DNA from: JAZNQL01 sp045531205
GTDB lineage: Bacteria; Bacillota; Clostridia; UMGS1883; UMGS1540
NCBI GenBank assembly: GCA_045531205.1
Contig: JAZSDN010000105.1
Span: 1 to 5,280, forward strand
Length of the DNA stretch: 5,280 bases
Direction: 5' to 3'
Below are positions 1 through 5,165 of the stretch, one piece after another (within the stretch, counting starts at the first letter, position 1; each line of letters begins with the position of its first letter). The position numbers and the translations under genes are program-made. The notes under the pieces were generated by a model that made no database searches, was not told where the DNA came from, and saw only the letters and a program-made list of their open reading frames with translations.

Positions 1-1
1 T

Positions 2-103
2 GAATTAAAAAGATATATTGATTATTACAACAACGAAAGAATTTCTATGAAACTAAAAGGAATGAGCCCGGTACAATACCGAACTCATTCACAAGCAAGT
101 TAA
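2..103 (+). CDS. IS3-family transposase (OrfB), C-terminal fragment cut by window edge
   Basis: The open frame enters from the left edge and ends at TAA 101-103, giving 33 visible residues. They include YIDYYNNERI followed by LKGMSPVQYRT, which is the usual C-terminal signature of IS3-family (IS150-type) OrfB DDE transposases, where the YN.RI and L.G.SPVQYR segments close the integrase core. OrfB is normally made as an OrfAB fusion by programmed frameshifting and carries out cut-and-circularise transposition. The catalytic DDE residues and OrfA lie outside the window, so it cannot be judged whether the element is intact. A matching terminal inverted repeat follows 11 bp after the stop. Family assignment is firm; subgroup is inferred. 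Confidence 0.88.
   Translation, partial: ELKRYIDYYNNERISMKLKGMSPVQYRTHSQAS
53..90 (-). terminator. Hairpin inside the IS3 transposase 3' end, possible terminator for the minus-strand gene
   Basis: GAATGAG (60-66) pairs with CTCATTC (84-90), and CGGTA (69-73) pairs with TACCG (77-81), with a 2x2 internal mismatch and a 3-nt loop. On the minus strand the stem is followed by CCTTTTAGTTT, a weak U-tract. It is the first hairpin met by transcripts leaving the gene that ends at 161. The same bases encode the GMSPVQYRTHS part of the transposase, so the stem may be partly a coding coincidence. There is no U-tract on the + strand. Confidence 0.4.
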
Positions 104-114
104 TATTAAATTTT

Positions 115-139
115 TGTCTAAACTTTGGGGTTCACTTCA
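115..139. repeat. Terminal inverted repeat (right) of the IS3-family element
   Basis: Read from outside inward on the minus strand, it begins TGAAGTGAACCCCAAAGTTT and ends AGACA. This has the typical form of IS150-group ends: a TG start, a run of C's followed by AAAGTT, and a GACA end. It sits 11 bp after the transposase stop codon, as expected. The left partner is not in the window, so the exact repeat length is inferred. Confidence 0.72.
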
Positions 140-160
140 AAATTGTTCAGCTTTCTATAT

Positions 161-2464
161 TTAGTTTTTAACCGTTACTGTTTTTGCTAAAGGCTTTAAC
201 GTATTTCTTTCAAACACGAAGGCAGAGATTTTATATTTCTTTGTTAAGTCTGCTTTTTCTACATTTGCAATTGCCTTATAGCTACCGGTTTCGCTTTTTA
301 AGCTGTCAGTTATGCTTACCTTTTTAAGTACCTCTGCTCCATTTTGAATTTCGTACTCTGCTATTATTATTCTTGGGTTTGAGGTTTCGCCCTCTTTGGG
401 GATATATTCGGCTATTGTTTCTCCAAAACCTAATGGAGATGCTACTTTATAGCCGTTACTGCTTTTAAGGGTAAACTGCGATTCGGGTGTATATTTATAT
501 AATACGCATCCTGCCGGTGCAAGCTTTAAAGTAATTGTTTCACCATTAAGTGAAATAGTGCTGCCCGTCGCATCATTTATAGGAATGGGGTTTCCCTGTA
601 CTCCTTTGATATTTGGAATTACTACCTGTTTTTCGTCTGTGTCGCTTAAGTTTATTGCTGCAACATAGGTATCATTATTTTCTCTGAAAACATAATACCA
701 GGCCAGAGACGAATCATAGCTCCACATATTGTCGTTTCCGTTTATGTCGTACGCTAAAATTTCGTATTTATCAGTTGAGAACAAATCATAAACAATAGGT
801 AAATCCGTGTTAGTGAAATAGGCTATTCCTTCAGGGAAGCCTTCTATAGCCATTATATCAGGTATGGTATAGTAGCTTGGATATCTTACCCCTGCGAAAA
901 GGGTTTGATAAACCATGTGTCGTGTTTTAGCTGCATTCGGGATAAAACCTCTGAACTCAAAGCATTGTGTATACATAGTTACAGGTTTATTGTGATGTTC
1001 TCTCTGGAAATTTGCAAGCGACTTCATAAACGAACCAACTAAAGCGGTGTACACACCTGTCCATCCGGGGTATGTATCAACACAGAAAAAGTCGGCACAG
1101 GTTGCTTCGTATGAACCAACATTTCTGTAATTTATATTGGAATCGCAAATATATACTGGGTGATCCTTATCAATATCACGAATAAGCTGATAGCTGTTTT
1201 GCAGTGCATAAACTGTATCAAAATAATCGGCGTTTGGTTCGTCCTGAACTGCATAAGCAAACACTGCGGGATGGTCTTTTACAGCTTTTATTGCATCTAT
1301 AAGCTGTACAGGGTAGTTGCCGCAAGGATTAGAATTTGAATAAAGTGCCACTATTGCATACATACCGCGTGACCACACAAGGTTAAGCTGGTCAAGCAGT
1401 TTTGTGGCATCAAGAGAATAACCCAGCGTTGTAACTGTAATTCCTGCTGACACCATATAGTCTACCATAGCTTCATCATGACCTGCATTTGTGCCTATTA
1501 TAACGTCCAAAGGCTTACCTTCTTCTGTTATCCAGTTTGCATTCTCGTCGATATGTGTAGGACGGGCATAATACATTATCTGATGCTTGCTTTCTGATAC
1601 AAGCTTTCCATCTTTGTCGTATACATCGGCGTGAACAATAAAGGGTTCGCCATAATAAGGATTTAAGTCTTTTGTTTTGAAGTCGAATTTTGTATTTTCT
1701 ACAGCAAAAGTTTGTTCTGTTACTACTGTGCCGTCTTTTTTTGTTATGTAGGCTTTTAAGGAACCATCGGCATAATTTGTTTTTATAGTGCTGTTAGGTG
1801 TTATATTGGCATATCCGCCTTCCCACTCTTTATAGTAAAAAAGCTCATCGGTTTTTATTGTGCAATCGTTTTTCTTAAAAGCTGCACGTTGCTCCTGAGT
1901 ATATTCCCACGAACGGTCTTTTGGGAAATGCATTAAAACAATATCGTCAAAATATGCGTTGCCTCCTGTAGCAAGACCTATTTTAAACTGTGCATAGGTT
2001 GTGTTTGCGGGTACATTTATTTCGGTTGTAATATAGCTCCATTTACCGGTAGAAGGACGGACATTTTTAGTTTTTGAATCTGTTTTTTCGTCGCCCCACG
2101 TTTCGATAGTTATAAAAGAGTACCCGCTGGACGGTAACTTTTCGGGGTTGCAGTATACTATAGCAATAAGCTTATCTCCCTCTGCAACAGGAATATTCTG
2201 ATAAGCGTACAATTGCTTTGTTGAAGACAAATAAAGCGATGATAAACCAGAGTAAGCCTGCGTTTTTGAAACTTCAGCCGTATAGGTGTCGGCTTTTGAA
2301 TAAAACTCCCACGAATCGGTATTCACTTCAAAGTCGCTGTTTTTTAAAGCATTTAAAGAGTTATACGAGTACCATACTTCTTCTGTTTCTGCCTGAACAA
2401 TCAATGATGTAAAGCTACAAAAAAGCATTACAAATGATAGTAGCAATGATAAATACTTTTTCAT
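161..2464 (-). CDS. Secreted multidomain protein with CBM-like N-terminus and TIM-barrel glycoside-hydrolase-like core
   Basis: 767 residues. Residues 1-25 are a Sec signal peptide (KK, hydrophobic core, VQA cleavage site before ET). Residues ~35-180 look like a jelly-roll carbohydrate-binding module: they start LKNSDFEVNTDSWEF and end AYFDDIVLM, as in CBM4/9/22-like folds. Residues ~186-300 form an Ig-like beta region. Residues ~301-565 resemble a clan GH-A-type barrel; HPAVFAYAVQDEP puts Glu409 as candidate acid/base and Glu503 (TQCFEF) as candidate nucleophile, with FCVDTYP at 460-466 between them. A beta domain (~570-660) follows. The last ~105 residues are a beta-rich domain ending LKPLAKTVTV, a form seen at the C-termini of clostridial secreted proteins. 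There is no sortase motif, SLH or dockerin. The ATG at 2464 has GGGAGGAA (2471-2478) 6 nt upstream. Secretion is confident; glycosidase activity is inferred from fold pattern, substrate unknown. Confidence 0.9.
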   Translation of the reverse strand: MKKYLSLLLSFVMLFCSFTSLIVQAETEEVWYSYNSLNALKNSDFEVNTDSWEFYSKADTYTAEVSKTQAYSGLSSLYLSSTKQLYAYQNIPVAEGDKLIAIVYCNPEKLPSSGYSFITIETWGDEKTDSKTKNVRPSTGKWSYITTEINVPANTTYAQFKIGLATGGNAYFDDIVLMHFPKDRSWEYTQEQRAAFKKNDCTIKTDELFYYKEWEGGYANITPNSTIKTNYADGSLKAYITKKDGTVVTEQTFAVENTKFDFKTKDLNPYYGEPFIVHADVYDKDGKLVSESKHQIMYYARPTHIDENANWITEEGKPLDVIIGTNAGHDEAMVDYMVSAGITVTTLGYSLDATKLLDQLNLVWSRGMYAIVALYSNSNPCGNYPVQLIDAIKAVKDHPAVFAYAVQDEPNADYFDTVYALQNSYQLIRDIDKDHPVYICDSNINYRNVGSYEATCADFFCVDTYPGWTGVYTALVGSFMKSLANFQREHHNKPVTMYTQCFEFRGFIPNAAKTRHMVYQTLFAGVRYPSYYTIPDIMAIEGFPEGIAYFTNTDLPIVYDLFSTDKYEILAYDINGNDNMWSYDSSLAWYYVFRENNDTYVAAINLSDTDEKQVVIPNIKGVQGNPIPINDATGSTISLNGETITLKLAPAGCVLYKYTPESQFTLKSSNGYKVASPLGFGETIAEYIPKEGETSNPRIIIAEYEIQNGAEVLKKVSITDSLKSETGSYKAIANVEKADLTKKYKISAFVFERNTLKPLAKTVTVKN

Positions 2465-2496
2465 ATTTTCTTCCTCCCAAATTCAAATATATAAAT

Positions 2497-2526
2497 ATTT
2501 TACCACAAGTGAAACAAATTTTTCAA
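2497..2526 (-). promoter_or_regulatory. Sigma-A-type promoter of the glycoside-hydrolase-like gene
   Basis: On the minus strand, TTGAAA (2521-2526) is followed after 18 bp by TAAAAT (2497-2502). The three bases before the -10 are TGG, giving an extended -10 (TGn). Transcription would start near 2490, leaving a leader of about 26 nt that contains the GGGAGGAA ribosome binding site at 2471-2478. It lies downstream of the 2620-2647 terminator, so the gene is expected to be its own transcription unit. Confidence 0.7.
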
Positions 2527-2547
2527 TATATAAAATTGTATATGAAT

Positions 2548-2610
2548 AAAAAAAGCAAAAAAAGCAATATCAAAGCAAAAAACAGCCATAATTTGAGATT
2601 TTTTTGCTTT
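2548..2610. other. A-tract stretch with an AT hairpin upstream of the promoter
   Basis: A-tracts at 2548-2554, 2557-2563 and 2577-2582 are separated by GC dinucleotides. The spacing is about 9 and then about 19 bp, close to one and two helical turns, which suggests intrinsically bent DNA 20-60 bp upstream of the -35 box. AAAGCAAAAAA (2572-2582) is also an inverted repeat of TTTTTTGCTTT (2600-2610) with a 17-nt loop. The hairpin is followed by further T-runs on the minus strand, so it may back up the terminator at 2620-2647 instead. No gene is seen here. Confidence 0.35.
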
Positions 2611-2647
2611 ATATAAAATAACCGGGTTACCATTTGGTAACCCGGTT
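2610..2647 (-). terminator. Rho-independent terminator of the 672-aa/49-aa unit
   Basis: There is a perfect 12-bp stem: AACCGGGTTACC (2620-2631) and GGTAACCCGGTT (2636-2647) around a 4-nt loop. On the minus strand it is followed by ATTTTATATAAAG, and on the + strand by TCCTATTTTTG, so it could work in both directions. The adjacent genes on both sides are on the minus strand, so its main role should be to end the transcript carrying the small protein gene at 2742-2891, about 95 bp after that gene's stop. Confidence 0.8.
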
Positions 2648-2652
2648 TCCTA

Positions 2653-2730
2653 TTTTTGCGGAAAACTTTTACTATGAGAAATTGAGAAATTGAGAAGTTG
2701 AGAATATGAGAAGGAATGATTCCGCAAAAA
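2653..2730. repeat. Small element: 11-bp inverted repeat enclosing tandem 8-bp repeats
   Basis: TTTTTGCGGAA (2653-2663) and TTCCGCAAAAA (2720-2730) are exact inverted repeats separated by 56 bp. The interior holds five tandem 8-bp units (2673-2712) and an 11-bp palindrome GGAATGATTCC (2713-2723) that overlaps the right arm. The layout suggests a small non-coding repeat element lying between the end of the small gene and the terminator. Whether it recurs in the genome cannot be seen here. Confidence 0.6.
2673..2712. repeat. Five tandem copies of an 8-bp unit (NWTGAGAA)
   Basis: The units are TATGAGAA, ATTGAGAA, ATTGAGAA, GTTGAGAA and TATGAGAA, in head-to-tail register at 2673-2680, 2681-2688, 2689-2696, 2697-2704 and 2705-2712. 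TGAGAA is invariant and the first two positions vary. The 8-bp period is not a multiple of three and the stretch lies outside any gene, so this is a minisatellite-type array that could vary in copy number by slippage. Confidence 0.85.
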
Positions 2731-2741
2731 GGATAGCTATT

Positions 2742-2891
2742 TTATTCTTCGGTAACAAGACCGTTTCCGATATCGTTCAAAAGGTTTGATTCGCCGTTAT
2801 CTTCAAGGCTTACAAGATTTATAGTCATTGATACAGCGTTAATGTCAAACAATACGGTTTCTGCCGAAGGTGTTAAGTATTTTTCTTTCAT
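2742..2891 (-). CDS. Small acidic protein, 49 aa, unknown function
   Basis: The ORF runs from ATG (2889-2891) to TAA (2742-2744). AAAGGAGG (2901-2908) lies 9 nt upstream of the start, the best ribosome binding site in the window. The protein begins MKEKYLTPSAETVLFDINAV and ends IGNGLVTEE. It has nine acidic and two basic residues, no cysteine, no signal peptide and no membrane segment. It starts 22 bp after the stop of the 672-residue secreted protein and shares its transcript, ahead of the terminator at 2620-2647. The opening K(K/E)KY..P..E...F pattern resembles small unannotated proteins I associate with clostridial genomes, recalled rather than searched. No function can be assigned. Coding is supported by the site, spacing and ordinary codon use; a chance ORF is unlikely. 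Confidence 0.82.
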   Translation of the reverse strand: MKEKYLTPSAETVLFDINAVSMTINLVSLEDNGESNLLNDIGNGLVTEE

Positions 2892-2913
2892 TTTTATAAT
2901 CCTCCTTTAAACC

Positions 2914-4932
2914 TTATTGAACATCCAAAGCTGCAAGCTGTGCATAGCTTATAGCCTTGCTCTGACCATATTCGCGTGTACCGTCTGCCTTTTCAACGTA
3001 AGGTGTTGCATAGTAAACGGTGTTTTCGTCGCCTGATTTGATTACTACGTTTGCGTAGATAATAGCTGTGGGATTTAATTCAGTACCTTTATTCTGGAAT
3101 TTAGCAAGGAAGGTTGAATCTGTAACATCTAAAACCTGTCCTGCTGCGTTGATTTTTCCATATACTTCGTTAAAACCATATTTTGTATAACCAGCTTCGA
3201 TTGTAGGATTCTGTGCAAGTGTTGTAAATACAAAACCTACTTCTTTATAATCTACATAAGAATCGTCAACAAGTGCTAAGAAACGGATTACGTTTTTACC
3301 ATCAGAAAGTGTAGCTTTCTGTGCCTGTGCGCCTGATACTACGTTGTTTTCAACTGCGTACCAAAGAGCGTTTAAGGTAAGAGCTGAATCGCTTGCACCA
3401 ACAGGAGCTTTTTTACCTTCTTCGGAGGTGTAAACAGTTGAGGTTTCGCCGAGCTTCCATCCTTTGAAGTAACCGGTTGCTGATACTACCTTTGTGCCAT
3501 TTGCTGTAACAGGTCTTAATGAAGCTTTACCTGCAGCGCCTATAGCTAATGTGATTGTATCTGTTAATATGCCACCGTTTGTACCTAAGTTATAGGTTAC
3601 TGTTACATCTCTGTCAACAGCTGGAACAAAAGTAACCTTTCTGCCTCTGTATACTTCAAAGCCTCTAGTTGCCATTGAGTTGAGGTGACTAAAACTATAA
3701 CCATTATAAGAAACCTTAATTACATTTGCATTTGCTGTGTCTGCTGCTATAGAAGCTGAAATTTCAGTAGGATACATTGTTTCATAACCAGTACTTACTG
3801 CTGCACCGAAATCAAGTTCACGAGCTTTTTTATCAACCTTAACGGTTTTTACAGAGTTAGGATTTATAATAGCTGTATATGTTCCGTTTGCATCTTTATT
3901 ATATAACGATAATGTTAATGTAGCCCCCTTAACATCAGTATCATCATCACTGTTGAAATTCAACAACAGATTAGCATCTACTGTATATTCATATCCAGGT
4001 TCAACTTCTACATATCTATAGAATGATAAATCGGGACCTTTTGTCCACAACATTCTTTCGTTGCCACTATAGGTATATAAACGAAGTCCATTTGATGAAG
4101 CTGTATTACCGGAATCACCTATAGCTTCTGCATCCCAAGTAGCGGGAACTGTTACAGAATATGAACGACTGTTTTTTGTAATAGTTTTTGTTGTGTCGGG
4201 TTGTGTTGTTACTTCAACTTTGTCTGTGATTTCGGCACTTGCTACCAATACCGGAACGGCATCGCCCTTTGTTATTGTAAACGATTTTGCAAAAGCGTAA
4301 TCTTCAGGACCCATTACCTCATCTGCTCCTGAAAAAGCAATTTTCATTACGTTTGCAGAAACACCGTCTGCTGTTATTGGAACTGACATGCTGCTGGGAT
4401 ATAAATTACCATATCCAGTTGATACAACTGTTCCACAAGTAAGATCATCTACATCTTTTTTAGAATAAGCTGTTTTCAGGGCAACAAAGTCACCATTTGA
4501 ATCTAAATAACCAACAGCTACATCTATTCTTCCACCAAGGTTACCTGTAGTAGCTTTAAATAGTACTTCAGATGATACTGTATATTCATATCCGGGGTCA
4601 ATATCTATAAATTTTGTAAATGCTATGTCGCCACCGGATACAGCCATCATTTTTACATCGCCCGAATATGTAAATATTCTGGCTCTTGCATAGCCATTGC
4701 TAAGTTTTGTGGTTTTATCGCACCAAGAAGCTCTGCCTGTAGCTTCCCAATTCCAGCCGGCAGGCACTAATATACCGGGATGAGTATATCCGCCCCATTC
4801 TGCATCAACACTTGTGGTGGTTCCATCAAATGCTATAGTGAGCGGAAAAGTTGTACTTGCCGAAGCGGGTACACTTATAATGCAGGTTGCTAAAAGTGTT
4901 ACTGCACATAAGAGTGATAAAAATTTTCTCAT
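2914..4932 (-). CDS. Secreted protein with two duplicated beta-rich modules, an InlB-type repeat and a C-terminal domain
   Basis: 672 residues from the ATG at 4932. An in-frame ATG at 4992 is rejected because it lies in the -35 box of the promoter. ATG 4938 is possible, but AGGA would be only 3 nt away. Residues 1-25 are a Sec signal peptide (MRKFLSLL..., cleavage at ASA before STT). Residues ~56-223 and ~262-433 are two copies of one module. Each starts VPA.W, and they share TYSG, a D/E-PGYEYTV segment, a VSTGY..(L/M)YP segment and A.V(M/I)K(I/V). Residues ~443-524 form an InlB/Listeria-Bacteroides repeat (VTVTYNLGTNGG, GYFKGW, LNALW). Residues ~526-672 are a beta-rich C-terminal domain (IRFLALVDD, EVGFVF, YYATPYV). 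No catalytic signature, sortase motif or SLH domain is seen. The modules could be carbohydrate-binding or adhesive, which is inference. It is cotranscribed with the 49-aa gene. Confidence 0.92.
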   Translation of the reverse strand: MRKFLSLLCAVTLLATCIISVPASASTTFPLTIAFDGTTTSVDAEWGGYTHPGILVPAGWNWEATGRASWCDKTTKLSNGYARARIFTYSGDVKMMAVSGGDIAFTKFIDIDPGYEYTVSSEVLFKATTGNLGGRIDVAVGYLDSNGDFVALKTAYSKKDVDDLTCGTVVSTGYGNLYPSSMSVPITADGVSANVMKIAFSGADEVMGPEDYAFAKSFTITKGDAVPVLVASAEITDKVEVTTQPDTTKTITKNSRSYSVTVPATWDAEAIGDSGNTASSNGLRLYTYSGNERMLWTKGPDLSFYRYVEVEPGYEYTVDANLLLNFNSDDDTDVKGATLTLSLYNKDANGTYTAIINPNSVKTVKVDKKARELDFGAAVSTGYETMYPTEISASIAADTANANVIKVSYNGYSFSHLNSMATRGFEVYRGRKVTFVPAVDRDVTVTYNLGTNGGILTDTITLAIGAAGKASLRPVTANGTKVVSATGYFKGWKLGETSTVYTSEEGKKAPVGASDSALTLNALWYAVENNVVSGAQAQKATLSDGKNVIRFLALVDDSYVDYKEVGFVFTTLAQNPTIEAGYTKYGFNEVYGKINAAGQVLDVTDSTFLAKFQNKGTELNPTAIIYANVVIKSGDENTVYYATPYVEKADGTREYGQSKAISYAQLAALDVQ

Positions 4933-4940
4933 TTTCATCT

Positions 4941-4948
4941 TTCCTTTC
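4941..4948 (-). promoter_or_regulatory. Ribosome binding site that sets the start of the 672-aa protein
   Basis: The minus strand reads GAAAGGAA at 4941-4948. The AGGA core (4942-4945) is 9 nt from the ATG at 4932 and only 3 nt from the ATG at 4938. It overlaps the region just after another in-frame ATG at 4950. The 9-nt spacing favours 4932, which also gives a compact signal peptide beginning MRK. Confidence 0.6.
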
Positions 4949-4963
4949 ATTTGATATACAAAT

Positions 4964-5016
4964 ATTATACTAAAGCGGTTTAGTTTTGTCAATATCTTTT
5001 TAAAAAATTTTTACAA
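4964..5016 (-). promoter_or_regulatory. Perfect-consensus sigma-A promoter with UP-like element
   Basis: On the minus strand, TTGACA (4987-4992) and TATAAT (4964-4969) are separated by exactly 17 bp, so both hexamers and the spacer match the consensus. Directly upstream, 4993-5014 reads GTAAAAATTTTTTAAAAAGA and then TA, close to the known UP-element pattern bound by the RNA polymerase alpha C-terminal domain. The start would be near 4957-4959, leaving a leader of about 25 nt. Strong constitutive transcription is predicted, unless an operator not visible here limits it. Confidence 0.88.
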
Positions 5017-5070
5017 AATTATTATTTTTTAGTTTTTTGGGTGGTTTTTGAAGTAATGTTTTTGTATATT

Positions 5071-5099
5071 TGTAGGGGCTGACGTCCCCGGCAGTCCGC
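5071..5099. repeat. Short GC-rich palindromic motif in AT-rich intergenic DNA
   Basis: TGTAGGGGCTGACGTCCCCG (5071-5090) followed by GCAGTCCGC stands out in otherwise AT-rich DNA. GGGG (5075-5078) can pair with CCCC (5086-5089), and GACGTC is a 6-bp palindrome at 5081-5086. The form recalls the GTAGGGG-starting interspersed repeats I associate with clostridial genomes, which is recollection only. The remaining intergenic DNA (about 5017-5137) shows no gene. Confidence 0.4.
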
Positions 5100-5137
5100 A
5101 ACATATTATACGTAATTTATTTATGAAGTTTATAGAT

Positions 5138-5165
5138 AAAAAAAGGCTCGTCAGATTGTCAAGCC
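5138..5165 (-). terminator. Rho-independent terminator of the IS30-family transposase
   Basis: On the minus strand GGCTTG (5160-5165) pairs with CGAGCC (5145-5150), 6 bp with one G-U pair, followed at once by seven T's (5138-5144). The stem includes the last transposase codons, with the stop codon in the loop. It would stop transcripts leaving the insertion sequence from reading into the strong promoter region at 4964-5016. The stem may also be part of the element's terminal repeat. Confidence 0.6.

Larger units (their letters stand above)
1..139 (+). mobile_element. Right end of an IS3-family insertion sequence
   Basis: This stretch combines the transposase C-terminus (2-103) with a terminal repeat ending in CA at 139. 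The right boundary is placed at 139 because IS3-family elements start with TG and end with CA, and the 115-139 sequence reads TGAAGTGAACCCC... from the outside. The left end, most of the element and the target duplication partner are outside the window. The first bases after the boundary (AAAT) would be one copy of the 3-4 bp target duplication if the boundary is right. The element converges on the minus-strand gene that ends at 161. Confidence 0.8.

Noticed and set aside
2218..2412. 64-codon ORF on the + strand.
   Set aside because: It lies fully inside the opposite-strand hydrolase-like gene, has no promoter or clear ribosome binding site, and its product has no recognisable motif.
207..2464. 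A lipoprotein signal for the hydrolase-like protein, because of Cys16 in its signal peptide.
   Set aside because: The residues before Cys16 (VMLF) do not fit a lipobox, since Phe precedes Cys. The VQA site at 23-25 fits signal peptidase I.
2434..2616. 60-codon ORF on the + strand across the intergenic region.
   Set aside because: It overlaps the minus-strand start, promoter and A-tracts. Its Lys/Asn-rich product reflects AT-rich DNA rather than coding.
2673..2712. The 8-bp repeats as a CRISPR array.
   Set aside because: The units are only 8 bp, directly adjacent and without spacers, so this is a minisatellite.
4933..4992. In-frame N-terminal extension of the 672-aa protein from the ATG at 4992 (MTKLNRFS...).
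   Set aside because: This ATG lies inside the TTGACA -35 box of a perfect promoter, upstream of the likely transcription start, and has no ribosome binding site. The real signal peptide begins at 4932.
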